Assembly: GCA_023213315.1 (NCBI GenBank) | Contig: JAKCPI010005698.1 | Span: 1-64,000 of the forward strand | From: Euborellia annulipes | Lineage: Eukaryota > Arthropoda > Insecta > Dermaptera > Anisolabididae | Length of the DNA stretch: 64,000 nt | Reading direction: 5' to 3' | Part shown: positions 41,889-52,905 of the stretch, in pieces | Layout of the letters: each line of letters opens with the position of its first letter | How positions within the stretch are numbered: the stretch's first letter is position 1 | Position numbers and translations under genes: made by a program | Notes under the pieces: model-generated | Seen by the model: the letters and a program-made list of their open reading frames with translations, nothing else | The model's database searches: none | What the model was told of the DNA's origin: nothing

Positions 41889-42365
41889 GTTATTTTATCT
41901 ATGTTGAATGATACTAAGCAAAAGAATAGAGGTATAGGCAGAGCCGTTTTCAAGCATTTCAGGGTGTCTAAAGTCTCTTACTAGTGATGATGTTAATAAT
42001 TCTGGAGTTGCTTTTCAACTACAGTAGAGTCTTGCTAATCTGGACTTCGATACTCCGGCACACCGGCATGGGCGTAACTAGAGAATTTGCCTGGGGGGAT
42101 TTGGAAGGCCCTATATTGACTATATTTTTCTTGGGGCGGGGAGCCTTCATACACACAGTCTTTTCGGCAACTTAGGCCATATAAGACTTTAAACGATAAC
42201 CGTTATTTAATAATATATATATTTGGGGTTCAGGCATTCTTATTTAAGCCATTTGGTATCCAAATGGCTTAAATAAAATCTTGGGACTGCCTGGGATCCG
42301 AACCCGCGATTCTTGGTATACAAGTCAGGCGCGCTACCAACTACACAAAGCCCGAGGGCAAAAAC
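41889..42365 (-). repeat. hAT fragment and SINE family C
   Basis: 42066-42140 starts CATGGGCGTAACTAGAGAAT, a truncated hAT-like end. 42150-42365 is a minus-strand SINE C with its complete head (minus strand GCCCTCGGGCTTTGTGTAGT; GGGTTCGGATCCCAGGCAGT) and tail. The SINE joins the hAT fragment directly. Confidence 0.65.
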
Positions 42366-42681
42366 CCCTTTTTTGGGGGGGGGGTTAATTTAAGTAAACA
42401 AAGTGTTATTAACAGATTTTTTTCAAGAGATAAATATTAAATTTTGCATTATATTAAATGTTTCGGGTAATTCGGCATTTTCAGAACCTGGTCCCGTTTA
42501 GGCCGGAATTAGCAAGTCTCTGCTGTATATATAAAACACTAGTATATCTTATAAATGTTGAATTGCCATATATTGAAAAGGTTTATTGCAATTAATGAAC
42601 ACAAACCTTCCAATCCTATATAAATATTGATATGAAAGATTCTGGAAAGTAATGCTATTGAATTTTCACTTTTTCACTCAT
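42366..42681. other. AT-rich DNA
   Basis: No gene. A G run is at 42378-42389. Confidence 0.5.
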
Positions 42682-42761
42682 TAGGATTGTTCCGAAAGTA
42701 AGTTGGAAACTTTATTTTTCAAAAAAAATACACCATGGCTTTATGAGGTATACACCTTGGA

Positions 42762-42953
42762 TTATTCTTCGACATCATCGCCACCGACATTGAGACATTT
42801 GCCGTAGCGTGCAATCAGTTTGAAGAAAACACTCTGGTAAAACTCGGTGCCCTGTGATGTAAGGAATCGTCGCACTACCTGTTCCATCTCAGCTTTGTTT
42901 TGGAAGTGACGTCTTTCGTAGAATGGGATATCTGAGTTTGGTGATGGTGTCAC
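42762..42953 (-). pseudogene. Mariner transposase C-terminus, left copy
   Basis: The minus strand encodes NKAEMEQVVRRFLTSQGTEF, YQSVFFKLIARYGKCLNV and GGDDVEE, then a stop. This is the typical mariner tail after the last catalytic Asp (F.......V..FL.......FY..GI..L..RW.KC....GDYxE). No catalytic residues are present. Confidence 0.7.
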
Positions 42954-42986
42954 AGGAACGTGCCGTATTGATTTTGTCCAACATTA

Positions 42987-43079
42987 CAGGGCACCGCGTT
43001 TTACCAGAGTGGTTTCTTCAAACTGATTGCACGCTATGACAAATGTCTCAATATCGGTGGCGACTATGACGAAAAATAG
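42987..43079 (+). pseudogene. Mariner transposase C-terminus, right copy
   Basis: The plus strand reads QGTAFYQSGFFKLIARYDKC, LNIGGDYDEK and a TAG at 43077-43079, the same tail as the left copy but closer to the usual GDY ending. It is the inverted partner of the left copy and is too short for any function. Confidence 0.7.
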
Positions 43080-43158
43080 TCCCATCATGATGCCATTTTT
43101 AGGCAAAAAAAGTTTCCGTGTGGGAAAAATTGACGAAACTTACTTTCGAGACAACCCT

Positions 43159-43836
43159 CGTATTATTTATCAAAATTCAATTAATACAATTTTGATTGAC
43201 ATTTTTATTTATAGTAATTTTTTCATTCTTAAATATCATCAAAATTTTATTAATTGATGTTTGATAAGAAATGGAGGCTCAGCAGCTCAAATTTACCCAG
43301 TCAAAAGGTAAATGGACGATGTTATGCATAGAGGAACCAAGAGCCATTATGATCGAAATTGAGATAAGACCAATATCTTGTAGGGAAAAAGAAGCTCTAC
43401 CTCTTTATTTAAATCACAACATTATTACTCTGTGCACTTTTTTGTATAAAACAAGAAAAAAAGTCATTGCTATTGGTTTTGTTTACAATTGTGTAAATAA
43501 AATACCCTTTATCTCAGATTTAGGTTAATGGCGCTTGGTTCCTTTATGCATATCATGGTCCAAATCATTCAGCGGAAAATTGTTTATTTTTTGGCGGAAT
43601 TTTTTGTTAAATTATTTCTCAAGGGTGAGTTGATTAGCCACATATTATTTGGTCGAACATACCTTTATATTTATTATTTAGCTTTTGAGGAAGCTATTAA
43701 ATATCATTTTATTTAGCCCAAATAAAATAAAATACCCTGAATCTCTATATGTTTAGTAGCGTATCTAGAGAGATACCTTTCTAGAAACATTAAGCTTATA
43801 ATTATTTTGGCACAAACTAGTCATAGTTTAAAAAAA
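43159..43836. repeat. AT-rich DNA with one inverted-repeat unit
   Basis: 43318-43560 is bounded by gttatgcatagaggaaccaa and the complement of cttggttcctttatgcatat, giving arms of about 35 nt with GCCATTA inside each. It may be a MITE. Open frames here are unsupported. The rest is AT-rich. Confidence 0.5.
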
Positions 43837-43938
43837 AATTTGATTTTCGGTTTATTTGTAAATATTACAAATTCTGTGGTCGAAACGCTGAAATTTTTAC
43901 AAATAAACCACAGTTGAACCAAAAATCAAATTTTTTTA
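43837..43938. repeat. Small fold-back
   Basis: Arms are aatttgattttcggtttattt and its complement aaccaaaaatcaaattt, with inner words ctgtggtcgaaacgctg and acaaataaaccacag. The unit is about 100 bp. Confidence 0.6.
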
Positions 43939-44177
43939 TTAATGATAACAACTGTGAAAGCCTAAACTCCAAAATACTTTTAGTTTAAAAATTTTGTATA
44001 CTCTGTGGAATTTTAACTAAAAGACATAAGCTTGAAATTTGTTCTTAATTGGATTGTGAAATGTACCCTGCAGATTTTGTATTAGATTCAGAAGATTAAT
44101 TTTTAATTCTTAAATGGTTTCATCTTTTTTTGACCTGTAGAATATCATTTAACAATCTAATTGAGAAAATGTAGTAA

Positions 44178-45435
44178 TAGGGTTGGAGAATAATAACCAG
44201 CAATTTTATCGCTCCCCCTGGCGTTCTTTATTTAGCAAATATTTCGACGCATATGACGCGCATTATCTTTAGTGCCGTGCTTTTTTTTTCTCAAAATCTA
44301 ATTAAAATTTTGAAAAATGTAATCTAATGATTAATTTAAAAATGTAGATGACAGACGCTCTTTCAATAGTTTACTTTATGTATGTATATATGTGTAGACA
44401 GATGTGAAATTAGACAGTTATGAACTGTTAGACATTTATGAACTGCAGCCAGATCGTGAATGGTAAACAGTTACATGATCTGGCTAAAAATTTTAGCAGT
44501 TATGAAATGAATTGGGCCTAGACAGATCGTGTAAAGCTCGAGAATTACATGAAATGTCTAAATTTTTAGACAGTTCATGAACTGCCTAACAGCAGTTTTG
44601 CCGATCGTGTACTGTTTGTAATTTAATGCAATAAATCTAAAAAAAAAATTATATTTTTTCGAAAATCAAAAGAAGGGCTTCTATAAGTTGTAGACATTTT
44701 AAATAGCTTTAATTTAAAAAAATTGAGGTAGATGGCTTCAAATTTGTGGCCGCTGGAATATCCCAAAATTAGAACCCCGAGACGCCACCTTAACTCAAGA
44801 TTTAAAAGTGAGGAAGATTTGGAAAATTTAGTAATCGATAATAATAATAATATTGAAAAAAATTGACTTTTTCGAGATCTTTATTTGCTTTAAAAACAGT
44901 ACACGATCGGAAAACTGTGTTAGGCAGTTCATGAATAAAAATTTAGACATTTCATGTAATTTCGAGCATTAACGATCTGTCTAAGGCCAATTGATTTCAT
45001 GAACTGTCTAAAATTTTTAGAGATCATGTAATGTTTGACATTAAGATCTGGTGAGTTCATGAAATGTTAGAAGTATGAACTGTCTAATTTAGATCTGTTA
45101 AATATACATATGTATTTTTAATATCAATTCTGCATTAGACGTCATCAGCTAAAAGAAGGCACATCACAAAAACATGTATGACGCCCCTAAGGCATTTAAA
45201 ATAATTTTGAACCAAGCACACCTATTACATCCTATGAGTAATTTAAAAAAAAAAAAAATTATTTTAAAGAACTGTAATATTGTTTATTGCTCATCTTTGT
45301 TTATTTTTTTGTTAATTAAATTTTAAATCGCGGCACTGAAGATGATGGGTGTCATATGCGTCGAAATATTTGCTAAATAAAGAACGTCAGAGGGAGCGAT
45401 AAAATTGCTGATTATTATTCTCCAACCCCATTACT
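44178..45435. mobile_element. Large fold-back, about 1.26 kb
   Basis: Outer arms of about 75 nt are ggttggagaataataaccag at the left and ctgattattattctccaacc at the right. Each includes gagcgataaaattg, AAATATTTCGACGCATATGAC and a module (right arm CTGAAGATGATGGGTGTCAT). Inner arms (44390-44610, 44890-45110) contain repeated AGACAGTTCATGAACTG words and GATCGTGTACTGTTT. The centre holds a diverged piece of the TTAA MITE (44640-44800). No protein is seen. Confidence 0.72.
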
Positions 45436-45508
45436 AAATGAGAAAAATTAGGCCTATATCCTCCAAATCTCACTTACTATTATATATAGACTATATAAGG
45501 CAGAATGG

Positions 45509-45561
45509 CATTGGCGTAACTAGCCCCCCCCCCCCAGCCGAATTCCCTAGTTACGCACATG
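45509..45561. mobile_element. Minimal hAT-like MITE
   Basis: CATTGGCGTAACTAG, a C run, then CTAGTTACGCACATG. Flanking octamers agree at only about 5 of 8 bases, so the duplication is uncertain. It is related to 33988-34041. Confidence 0.5.
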
Positions 45562-45888
45562 CAGGATCAATGAAAAAATATCTGCCTTGCCGGAATCTAT
45601 ATCTAGTATATCTGATTATCAAATTATTTGGTTGAATTAGTTCCAATGTCTGACTTGCATTTCCAGTGGCATGGATTGTCAATAATTTTTTCTCCTTCCA
45701 AAAATATGAATCCCATAAAAGTAAAGGATTATTAAAGATCAAAACGTTGTAATCTAAAATATATTAATTTTGTTTTTTGTGAAAAAAAAATATAAATTTA
45801 TTTTTTATCCATCTAGAAACGCTACTATATATATTTTATTTTATAAATAATTAGATTTTGTATTATAGTGTAAATGAATGTATTCCTT

Positions 45889-46223
45889 TGTAAATATGTA
45901 ATTCCTTAGCGTTTGTAAATAATTATTATTATAATAATAATGCATGTAAATATTAAATTAAAAATTATTTGTAAAAAAAAAAAAAGAATTAAAATTAAAA
46001 AAAAATAAATTTAGCTCGATCCTTTATTCATTCATAAGTTATAATAATTGTTATTTGTTGTGTAAGTAAATTGCGTGTAAACCTTCTATATATATATAAT
46101 GTAAATATATTATATATCAAAGTGTAAAACGCAATGGAAAATAAATTGATTGTTATGTTTCAAAATATTTCTTTTTTTTTTTTTTAATAAAATAAATTTA
46201 TTTGCATTTTTTTAATGTAAATA
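45889..46223 (+). promoter_or_regulatory. Cluster of TGTAAATA (Pumilio-type) words
   Basis: Perfect TGTAAATA at 45889, 45914, 45945, 46100 and 46216 on the + strand, in sequence with T-rich runs and an AATAAA at 46140-46145. On RNA, UGUAnAUA is the known binding site of PUF proteins and is typical of 3' UTRs. The region is 8 kb after the Awh stop, with no nearer coding exon seen. Confidence 0.4.
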
Positions 46224-46299
46224 TAATAGTCTGGGATAGTTTGCAAATTTATAGAAATAGGCCTATACTAAAATGGATTTTTACTATCAAAAGTAACAA

Positions 46300-46714
46300 A
46301 AAATCTGGTGGGACAAGCAAAGAACACAACTTTCCCTTACCAAAAGTAAGAGAAAGTTGTGTACTGTTCGACCATTCACACCAGATTTTTTTTATTTAAT
46401 GTCTTTCAGCATCTGAGGCCATTTAGACTTTAGAGACACGTGAAGACATATTTTTATGCCGACTGGTTTAAGTGTCCGTCCGGGTTCTTTGAGAAATCTC
46501 GGGTTCCGAGGATTTATTATCTCTAGGCCTAAACATCGTGGAGGGTGCGATGTGACAGGGATAAAAAAAAGTGTTTTTAAGGGGACAAAAAAAAGCCTTT
46601 TGTATATAATTTCCAAAAAGAATTCAATAGAACACCCCCTGCCTCCGAAGTTAACAACTTGGGTTCAAAAATTCTCCGACCTTTCCTGTAGAAGTGGTTG
46701 GTTTTTTTATATAA
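46300..46714. repeat. RepA hairpin, then unique block
   Basis: 46302-46390 is an isolated RepA 5' hairpin (CACAACTTTCCCTTACC with AGTAAGAGAAAGTTGTG). 46440-46700 is less AT-rich with no recognised element, apart from a T-rich SINE-like tail (gtctttcagcatctgaggcc) at 46400. Confidence 0.5.
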
Positions 46715-47475
46715 AAAAATCTGGTGTGACTGGTTGGACAGCACGCAACTTTCGCTTACATTCGGTAATTGAAAGTTGTGTTCCATGCTTGTCATACCAG
46801 ATTTGTTAATAATGCATGTTTAGTTTTCGGCCTATATAGTGAAATTCAAGTAAAATTATAAACATAAAAGAAAAGAGGTATGTAATAGTCACAGAGTCAT
46901 TTTAAGGTGGGCGTCTCGAGGTTCTAATTTTGAGGGTTTCCAGCGGCACAGGGGGGGGGGGGGGCGAGCCCTGCTAATGTCTGTATATCCCTATATGTAT
47001 ATGCATTTGGAAAATTTCGGGGGGCCCGGGCTTCCTCGCCCCCCCCCCCCTTATATACGCCCCTGGAGTAAAGTGTACTTCAAAACACTTTTAGAGCAAA
47101 ATGAGAATATATATTTTAAAGAGCATGTAAAAAATAATTGATTTTTGAATTTTAAACAATTTTGGTGGGCGTATTTTGAAAAAATCGAAAAAAATTACAT
47201 TAGTAAAGTACTAGTACTTTTTGGCCGATTTTGTTCAAAAGCTTATTTTGAGTGTTAGGGAGGATACCTAACTTAAATATAAAATTTCATTCCGGAAGCT
47301 CAATTCCTTCATGCTAAAAATCGTTACACAGGGACAGACCAATTTGCGGGACCCACTTTTTTGGACTCAGGGGAGCTCAAAACATGTACATACATCAAAA
47401 TTCTCGACATTGAATTCTGGACATGATCGCAATACTTTCTCTATATATTTCATTAATTGGGTAAGAGAAAGTAAA
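46715..47475 (+). repeat. RepA copy with nested MITE pieces
   Basis: The 5' hairpin is at 46718-46803 and the 3' part at 47066-47475, ending GGGTAAGAGAAAGTAAAAAT. Between them are a TTAA-MITE left end (46903-46945, TTAAGGTGGGCGTCTCGAGG) and a short hAT-like element (46949-47065, CAGGGGGG to TATATACGCCCCTG). Confidence 0.65.
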
Positions 47476-48009
47476 AATTGCATAGCATGATTAGGACGAA
47501 TATTTAAAATTAACAAAGTGAATTATGGAAAGAAGTTTCACTTCTTATTGTATTCTAGGGGTAAGAGATTTATTCTTCACCCCTATGATCTAAATAAATA
47601 AAATAAAACTTCCAAGTGCTTGAAAGATTGAAAGATAACATTTACTGTATAGAGTCCCAATCTACCGGAGAAAATCAGAACTAACTCCCAATCTATAAAG
47701 GCGGAGAAAATATTCTTTTTTAAAATTGATTACTTTTATTTAATATAAAAAAGATAATATTAATGTATCTTTATAATCAAATTTTTCTTGCTTTAATCCG
47801 GCACTGCGGGGTCGGCACTATCTAAATTAAATATTTTAGAATTTAGTAAATAGGTCATTTTCAAAAAAAAAAAAAAATGTTCGCCCAGGGGTGCCAGAAT
47901 TTGGGGGCATCATTTTGGTTCTAAGGAGAGTTTTTTTTTTTTATTAATTAATTTTTTTTTTTTTGATTTAAGGTCTTTTTCGGCATCGAAGGCCATTTAG
48001 AACAATTGT
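47476..48009. other. AT-rich DNA
   Basis: Nothing recognised except a SINE-B tail remnant near 47970-48003 (ggtctttttcggcatcgaag). Confidence 0.5.
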
Positions 48010-48365
48010 GTTATAGGGTCCGACCGAAACAAGATTTTCAGCCGAAACCGAATATTCGGCCTCAACCTTAGTTTCGGCCGAAACCGTAACCGAAACCGAA
48101 ACTTGTATTTCCTATAAAAATTTTTTTTCATTTTACCTTTTTTTTTTTTTTTTAAATTTTTTTTTCCTCCCGTGAAAATCATTTTACCTTTTTTTAGGGA
48201 GACTAAATTTTTTTCTCCCTCAAGTGCAAATCATTTGACCTTTTTTTCATGCGAGTCTCATCCCATTTTTTCAGACTCTGGTTTCGGCTACTTTTTGGCC
48301 GAAACCGAAACTACGGCCGAAACCATGATTTTTGGCCGAAACTGAATATTCGGCCGGTTCCTAGT
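48010..48365. repeat. GGTTTCGG-rich repeat, copy 2
   Basis: In the opposite orientation to 30237-30620: ends atagggtccgaccgaaac and ttcggccggttcctag, with GGCCGAAACCG arrays and a middle of poly-T segments separated by CATTTTACC. It is the longest and most regular copy. Confidence 0.65.
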
Positions 48366-48369
48366 GTGT

Positions 48370-48951
48370 TATTATTGATTGAATAATTTTATATTAAAGT
48401 TAGGCACACCCCTGAGGCGTGAAAATAAGCTTTGATCAAAATCAGCCAAAAAGTACTAGTACTTTTCCGAATTTTTTTTTTTTTTTTTTTTTTTTTCAAA
48501 ATTGGCTCAAACGATTTTAATTAAAATTCATAAATCAACTATTTTTTAGATGCTCTTTAAAAAGTATATCAGTGAAATTTTTTGTGAAAATTGTTTGAAG
48601 TTCACTTTACTGATGTATTTCAGATTCTTCAAATTCACTTTCCGGTTTTTCCTTCCATAGAGCCAATATTAAATCTCTATGGGGATTTGCATGTTGATTT
48701 CGATTCAAAAGGGGGTCCCCCTTTGGACATCCCATAACGATTGATATCCCAGGTTTTGGGTCTTTTACAAAGTAACTTGCTTTTCAAGTTAGATGTGTTT
48801 TCTTGGCAAGGGACAATTAAACGGACATTTTTTTTTGAAAATGACCCAAATATTTATAACATATAAAGAAAACTCAGTGAATTTTGGAAAAAAAGGAGAA
48901 TCCAACAAGAGTCAATTAAAAATTTAAATTTGTCTCTTTTGTAGAGTATAC
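48370..48951. repeat. RepA fragment and unique DNA
   Basis: 48370-48620 is the middle of RepA on the minus strand (AAAGTACTAGTACTTTTCCG; AGATGCTCTTTAAAAAGTAT). 48640-48900 is less AT-rich, unrecognised. Confidence 0.55.
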
Positions 48952-49139
48952 GCCCAGACAGCTTGGAATATTGCAGTAATATTGCCAATCTTGCACAATA
49001 GTGACAAGCGGACATTGGAATATTGCAGCAATGATGCTGCAATATTCCCTGTAAGGTTAGCTTTGAATATTGCCGCCGCAATGTTGCTGTAATAGTGTCA
49101 ATATTTTGCAAGATTTGCAATATTACAATCTGTCTTGGG
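48952..49139. repeat. GCAATATTGC-type inverted repeat unit
   Basis: Ends are cccagacagcttggaatatt and the complement of aatattacaatctgtcttggg. The inside is built from GCAATATT/AATATTGC words, including gaatattgcagcaatgatgctg followed by its complement. It is probably a MITE with internal sub-repeats. Confidence 0.6.
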
Positions 49140-49915
49140 AAAGTAAATAAAATAATTCCTAGTCCCACTTCAGCAACTTTGTGCGTCTAATTTTGATATA
49201 TGTAAATATATTTATTTATTTATTTATCAATTGATTAATTGACTTAAGCAAATTTTCAATGCCGGGGATCCGAACCCAGACCCCTTTAGTCTTATCGATA
49301 TTGACATTGTCAATAGTTAACCCCTCGGCCACGGGGAGGGGGTATCTGTAAGGTCAATAATTGTGCTTGGCCTTGCTCTATTTCAACTAGACCATCAAAT
49401 AACTAAAGCAAGCATTAGAAAATTTTTTTATTTTTCCCCTGAAAGACAATAACCAAATCAACAGATAAGGGAACGTAGTTGTCTATCTACCAGGCGTTTT
49501 TGATTTTTGGAAGAGAGTCCAATTACTTTTGTGGTTGCAAAATCAATATTCATTTCAACAAATGTATTGGTACATTATAGATTATTACAAAAGGAAGTCC
49601 AGAAAAGTTTTCGATTCTATAAATAAATTTTTTCGGGGATTAGAGGCCACCTATCTTAAGAACAATCGCCGTTAACGTAAGGTTCGTGCTTCAGGTAATC
49701 ATTAATTTATAATTCCCCCTTCATTGACGGTATAATACATTTTCACTTATTTATTTCAAAAGTTGTAACTTTACTACAATTTTGTTATATGAAACATACA
49801 AATTTCAAAGTAGCGTTTTTTTAAGTTTTCGTGTTAGATTTATAAATAAGTGGGTTGACGTGTGTGTGCAATGGACTTATTTGTTAAAAAATAAAGAAAA
49901 AAAATTAATTTTCTC
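49140..49915. other. tRNA-like SINE head and AT-rich DNA
   Basis: 49262-49342 on the minus strand has a tRNA-like form (CCCCGTGGCCGAGGGGTTAA as A-box region; GGGTTCGGATCCCC as B box), with an AT tail. It could be a SINE head. A stand-alone tRNA is unlikely because no full cloverleaf is evident. Confidence 0.45.
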
Positions 49916-50304
49916 TTAAGGTGCGCGTCTCGAAAAGCCGTTAGAAGACGATTCAGTACTGAGTTACTCTAGGCGAGAGATGGCGTTAGTTTTTCCCATA
50001 GGAATACAAGAGATTTATTCCATTTCATTTTAAAGATTCCAGCTAATTAATTAAGGGTAAAAAATTAATTATTTTTTAACACAATGATTACTAATTTAAT
50101 TATCTATAAGATATAGAGCGAATTTTTTAAAAATATCTTTTATTTAATGCGATTAATCTAAAAAAAAAAAATTATTTTTTCGAAAATCAAAAAAAGGGCT
50201 TCTATAAGTTGTAGATATTTTAAATAGCTTTAATTTTAAAAAAATTTGAGGTCGATAGCTTCAAAATTGTGGCCAAAATTAGCACCCCGAGAGGCGCACC
50301 TTAA
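49916..50304. mobile_element. piggyBac-like MITE with TTAA on both sides
   Basis: TTAA at 49916-49919 and 50301-50304 flanks ends GGTGCGCGTCTCG and CGAGAGGCGCACC. The middle matches 23359-23750 in reverse (gcttctataagttgtagata; cgagagatggcgttagtttt). It is a 389-bp non-autonomous element. Confidence 0.75.
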
Positions 50305-50956
50305 AGAGAAAGTAAAAATGTCCATAGAATAAAATACAAAGCATTGAGTAAGTTTCAAATTATTTTTTGTGAATTTCAGAATTTCAAATTACACACATTT
50401 GGAGGTTTATAAAACTTTAAGGGCTGATTGTAGTATTAATCATTCAAATAAATAGGCTATCAGATAAAAAGTTTTTTTATACACACAATTATGTATTGCA
50501 AGATACTTTATAGAATAAAAAAATACTTCAAGTATAAAAAAAAAAAATTAAAATCGATAATGTTTTGTTATGGAAATGTTTTGAAATGATGTCGTAATAT
50601 GAATATGACAACTGAGAGTCGATAAACTCTTAATATTTTGATCCTCTTTATAACCTACACTACAATAAATAAAAATAAATAAAACATACCAGTTGAAAGG
50701 GAAATAGAAATACGACGAATGGACACAAAAGATATGAATGGTGAGAAGCATCATCAAGTCAATCAAGATCTGAAAAAAAAAAAATAGAAAAAAATTATTA
50801 ATAAGGTCCAATGAATTGGGGAATAGGAATTAAAAAGTACTTTTTTCACATAAGGCCCGGTGCACACATTGCGTCACTAAAATTGAGGTTTGAAATATAT
50901 TGGTTTCAAATGGACTGTAGACAAAATGTCTGTTCGTGTATTTTTGTTGTTTAAAA
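50305..50956. other. AT-rich DNA
   Basis: No gene or element. The minus-strand open frame at 50548-50811 is hydrophobic, low complexity and without a start context or domain. Confidence 0.5.
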
Positions 50957-51392
50957 CAGGGGTCTCCAAACTACGGCCCGAGGGCCACATCCGGCCCGCG
51001 GACAGATTTTGTCCGGCCCGCGGAGAGCTAGCAGCAAACTTGAAAACTTCTTTTAGAGAACATATTTTTTATAGCAAATTAAATTTAGTTTACTGAAGTA
51101 TTCTAATTTTATGTTGAATAATTATTATTATGACATCTACATTGATATGGTCATGGGCTAACTACTCATAACATTGTTGTAGGCTTATTGTTATTGTTTT
51201 TGTGATAAGTTGGATCGGACTTTAGTCCGATTTGCAGCCTTTTTAAACGTTGCGTACTTTTTCGGACTTTTTTTTTCATCAGTGGACTATTTCACTTTTA
51301 ACCACCGGCAACAATGATAATATGGCTTTGGCCCTCGGAACTTACTGGAGTAATCAGTAAGGCCCTAAGGCTGGAAAGTTTGGAGACCCCTG
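50957..51392. mobile_element. hAT-type element, CAGGGGTCTCCAAAC family
   Basis: This 436-bp element has ends CAGGGGTCTCCAAACTACGG and the complement of CTTTCCAGCCTTAGG...GGAGACCCCTG. It is flanked by identical octamers gtttaaaa (50949-50956, 51393-51400). The subterminal CCCGAGGGCCACATCCGGCC is a wording I associate with hAT elements found in vertebrates and other distant animals. No transposase remains. Confidence 0.88.
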
Positions 51393-51954
<562 letters not shown>

Positions 51955-52436
51955 CTATGTATCGTTAAAAAAATTATTAGACTATCCAATTAATATAATA
52001 AATAAATTTCACTGTTGGCATCCATAGGTTTAACAAAGTCAATCAATCTCTCAGTCACACCGAAGAGAGAGGGGGGGGGGGGGATGATTAATACAAATTA
52101 ATAAAAATAATTGTCTATATTAAATCAATTTATTGATTATCCGAATGTTTTACATAAATGAAGAGATACACTTTGAGAGATTGATTTATTTTTAATTAAT
52201 TTTTATTGATTTTATTTATTATAAATTATTTAGAGATGGCATTGAAAATATCCTTTATAAAAAAAGTAGAAAAGAGTAGAGTAGTAAATTCAAAGGGGTT
52301 TGTTATCAAAATGGTACTTGAGTTTATTTTATTTTTTTTTATATAGACCTATATCTTTTTTCGTAATTTAGTCCTATTTTTTAAATTCATTCTCGTGTGA
52401 CGGTAAGCGAAATCCTGATCTCTTTTACTAGACTAC
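51955..52436. other. AT-rich DNA
   Basis: Nothing recognised. A G run lies at 52072-52083. Confidence 0.5.
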
Positions 52437-52905
52437 TTTTGTGCTGTTTAAATTTTTTGGTGACCCAGAGCAATCAGCGTGTGGAACGTCCCCGGTAGCC
52501 ATCGATTCTATGTATTTCAATTTATGTAATAAATACAAACGCCTAAATGGCCTCAGTAGTCGAAAAGGATTAAAAAAAAAAATTTGTTTTAATTTTCCCT
52601 GACGCCTAACTGAGATAATTTTTTTTTTAATTATAATATACTCTCCCCCCTGTGGCTGAGAGTTGTTGACAAATGTCAATAATGATTGGAAGCCAAGGGG
52701 CATGTGTTCGGATTCCGATTAATTTATTTGAATCATTTGAATGCCAAATGGTATAAATAATATGTCTGGACTGTAATAAAAATGTGTACTGTTAGATAGA
52801 AAAGACTAAAAAAAAAAAAAAATTATAATATACATATGGCAACTGGGGGACGTTCTACAGGCGGATTCTTCGGAGTCACCCACTCGATAATCCGCAGTTT
52901 TTTTT
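52437..52905. repeat. Family D and SINE-like units
   Basis: 52437-52575 (+): GTGACCCAGAGCAATCAGCG, TGTGGAACGTCCCCGG, CCATCGATTC, CCTAAATGGCCTCAGTAGTC, A tail. 52640-52815 (+): a tRNA-like head (CTGTGGCTGAGAGTTGTTG; GTGTTCGGATTCCG) with a family C-like middle (CATTTGAATGCCAAATGG) and A tail. 52840-52905 (-): another family D head, GAGTGGGTGACTCCG. Confidence 0.55.

Larger units (their letters stand above)
42682..43158. mobile_element. Mariner relic, tail-to-tail inverted duplication
   Basis: Both ends carry the mariner 3' terminus: TAGGATTGTTCCGAAAGTAA at 42682 and the complement of TTACTTTCGAGACAACCCT ending at 43158. Inside each end is a copy of the transposase C-terminus, on opposite strands. 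The arms (42682-42865, 42975-43158) are diverged, so the rearrangement is old or joined two different copies. The N-terminal and catalytic parts are gone. Confidence 0.75.

Noticed and set aside
43271..43528. 85-codon frame MEAQQLKFTQ... as a small gene
   Set aside because: It spans most of an inverted-repeat unit and has no recognisable domain.
46456..46809. Longest open frame in the window (117 codons)
   Set aside because: Its end lies in a RepA hairpin and the rest has no family motif.
49262..49342. Functional tRNA gene on the minus strand
   Set aside because: A and B box-like words are present but I could not pair a full acceptor and anticodon stem; more likely a SINE head.
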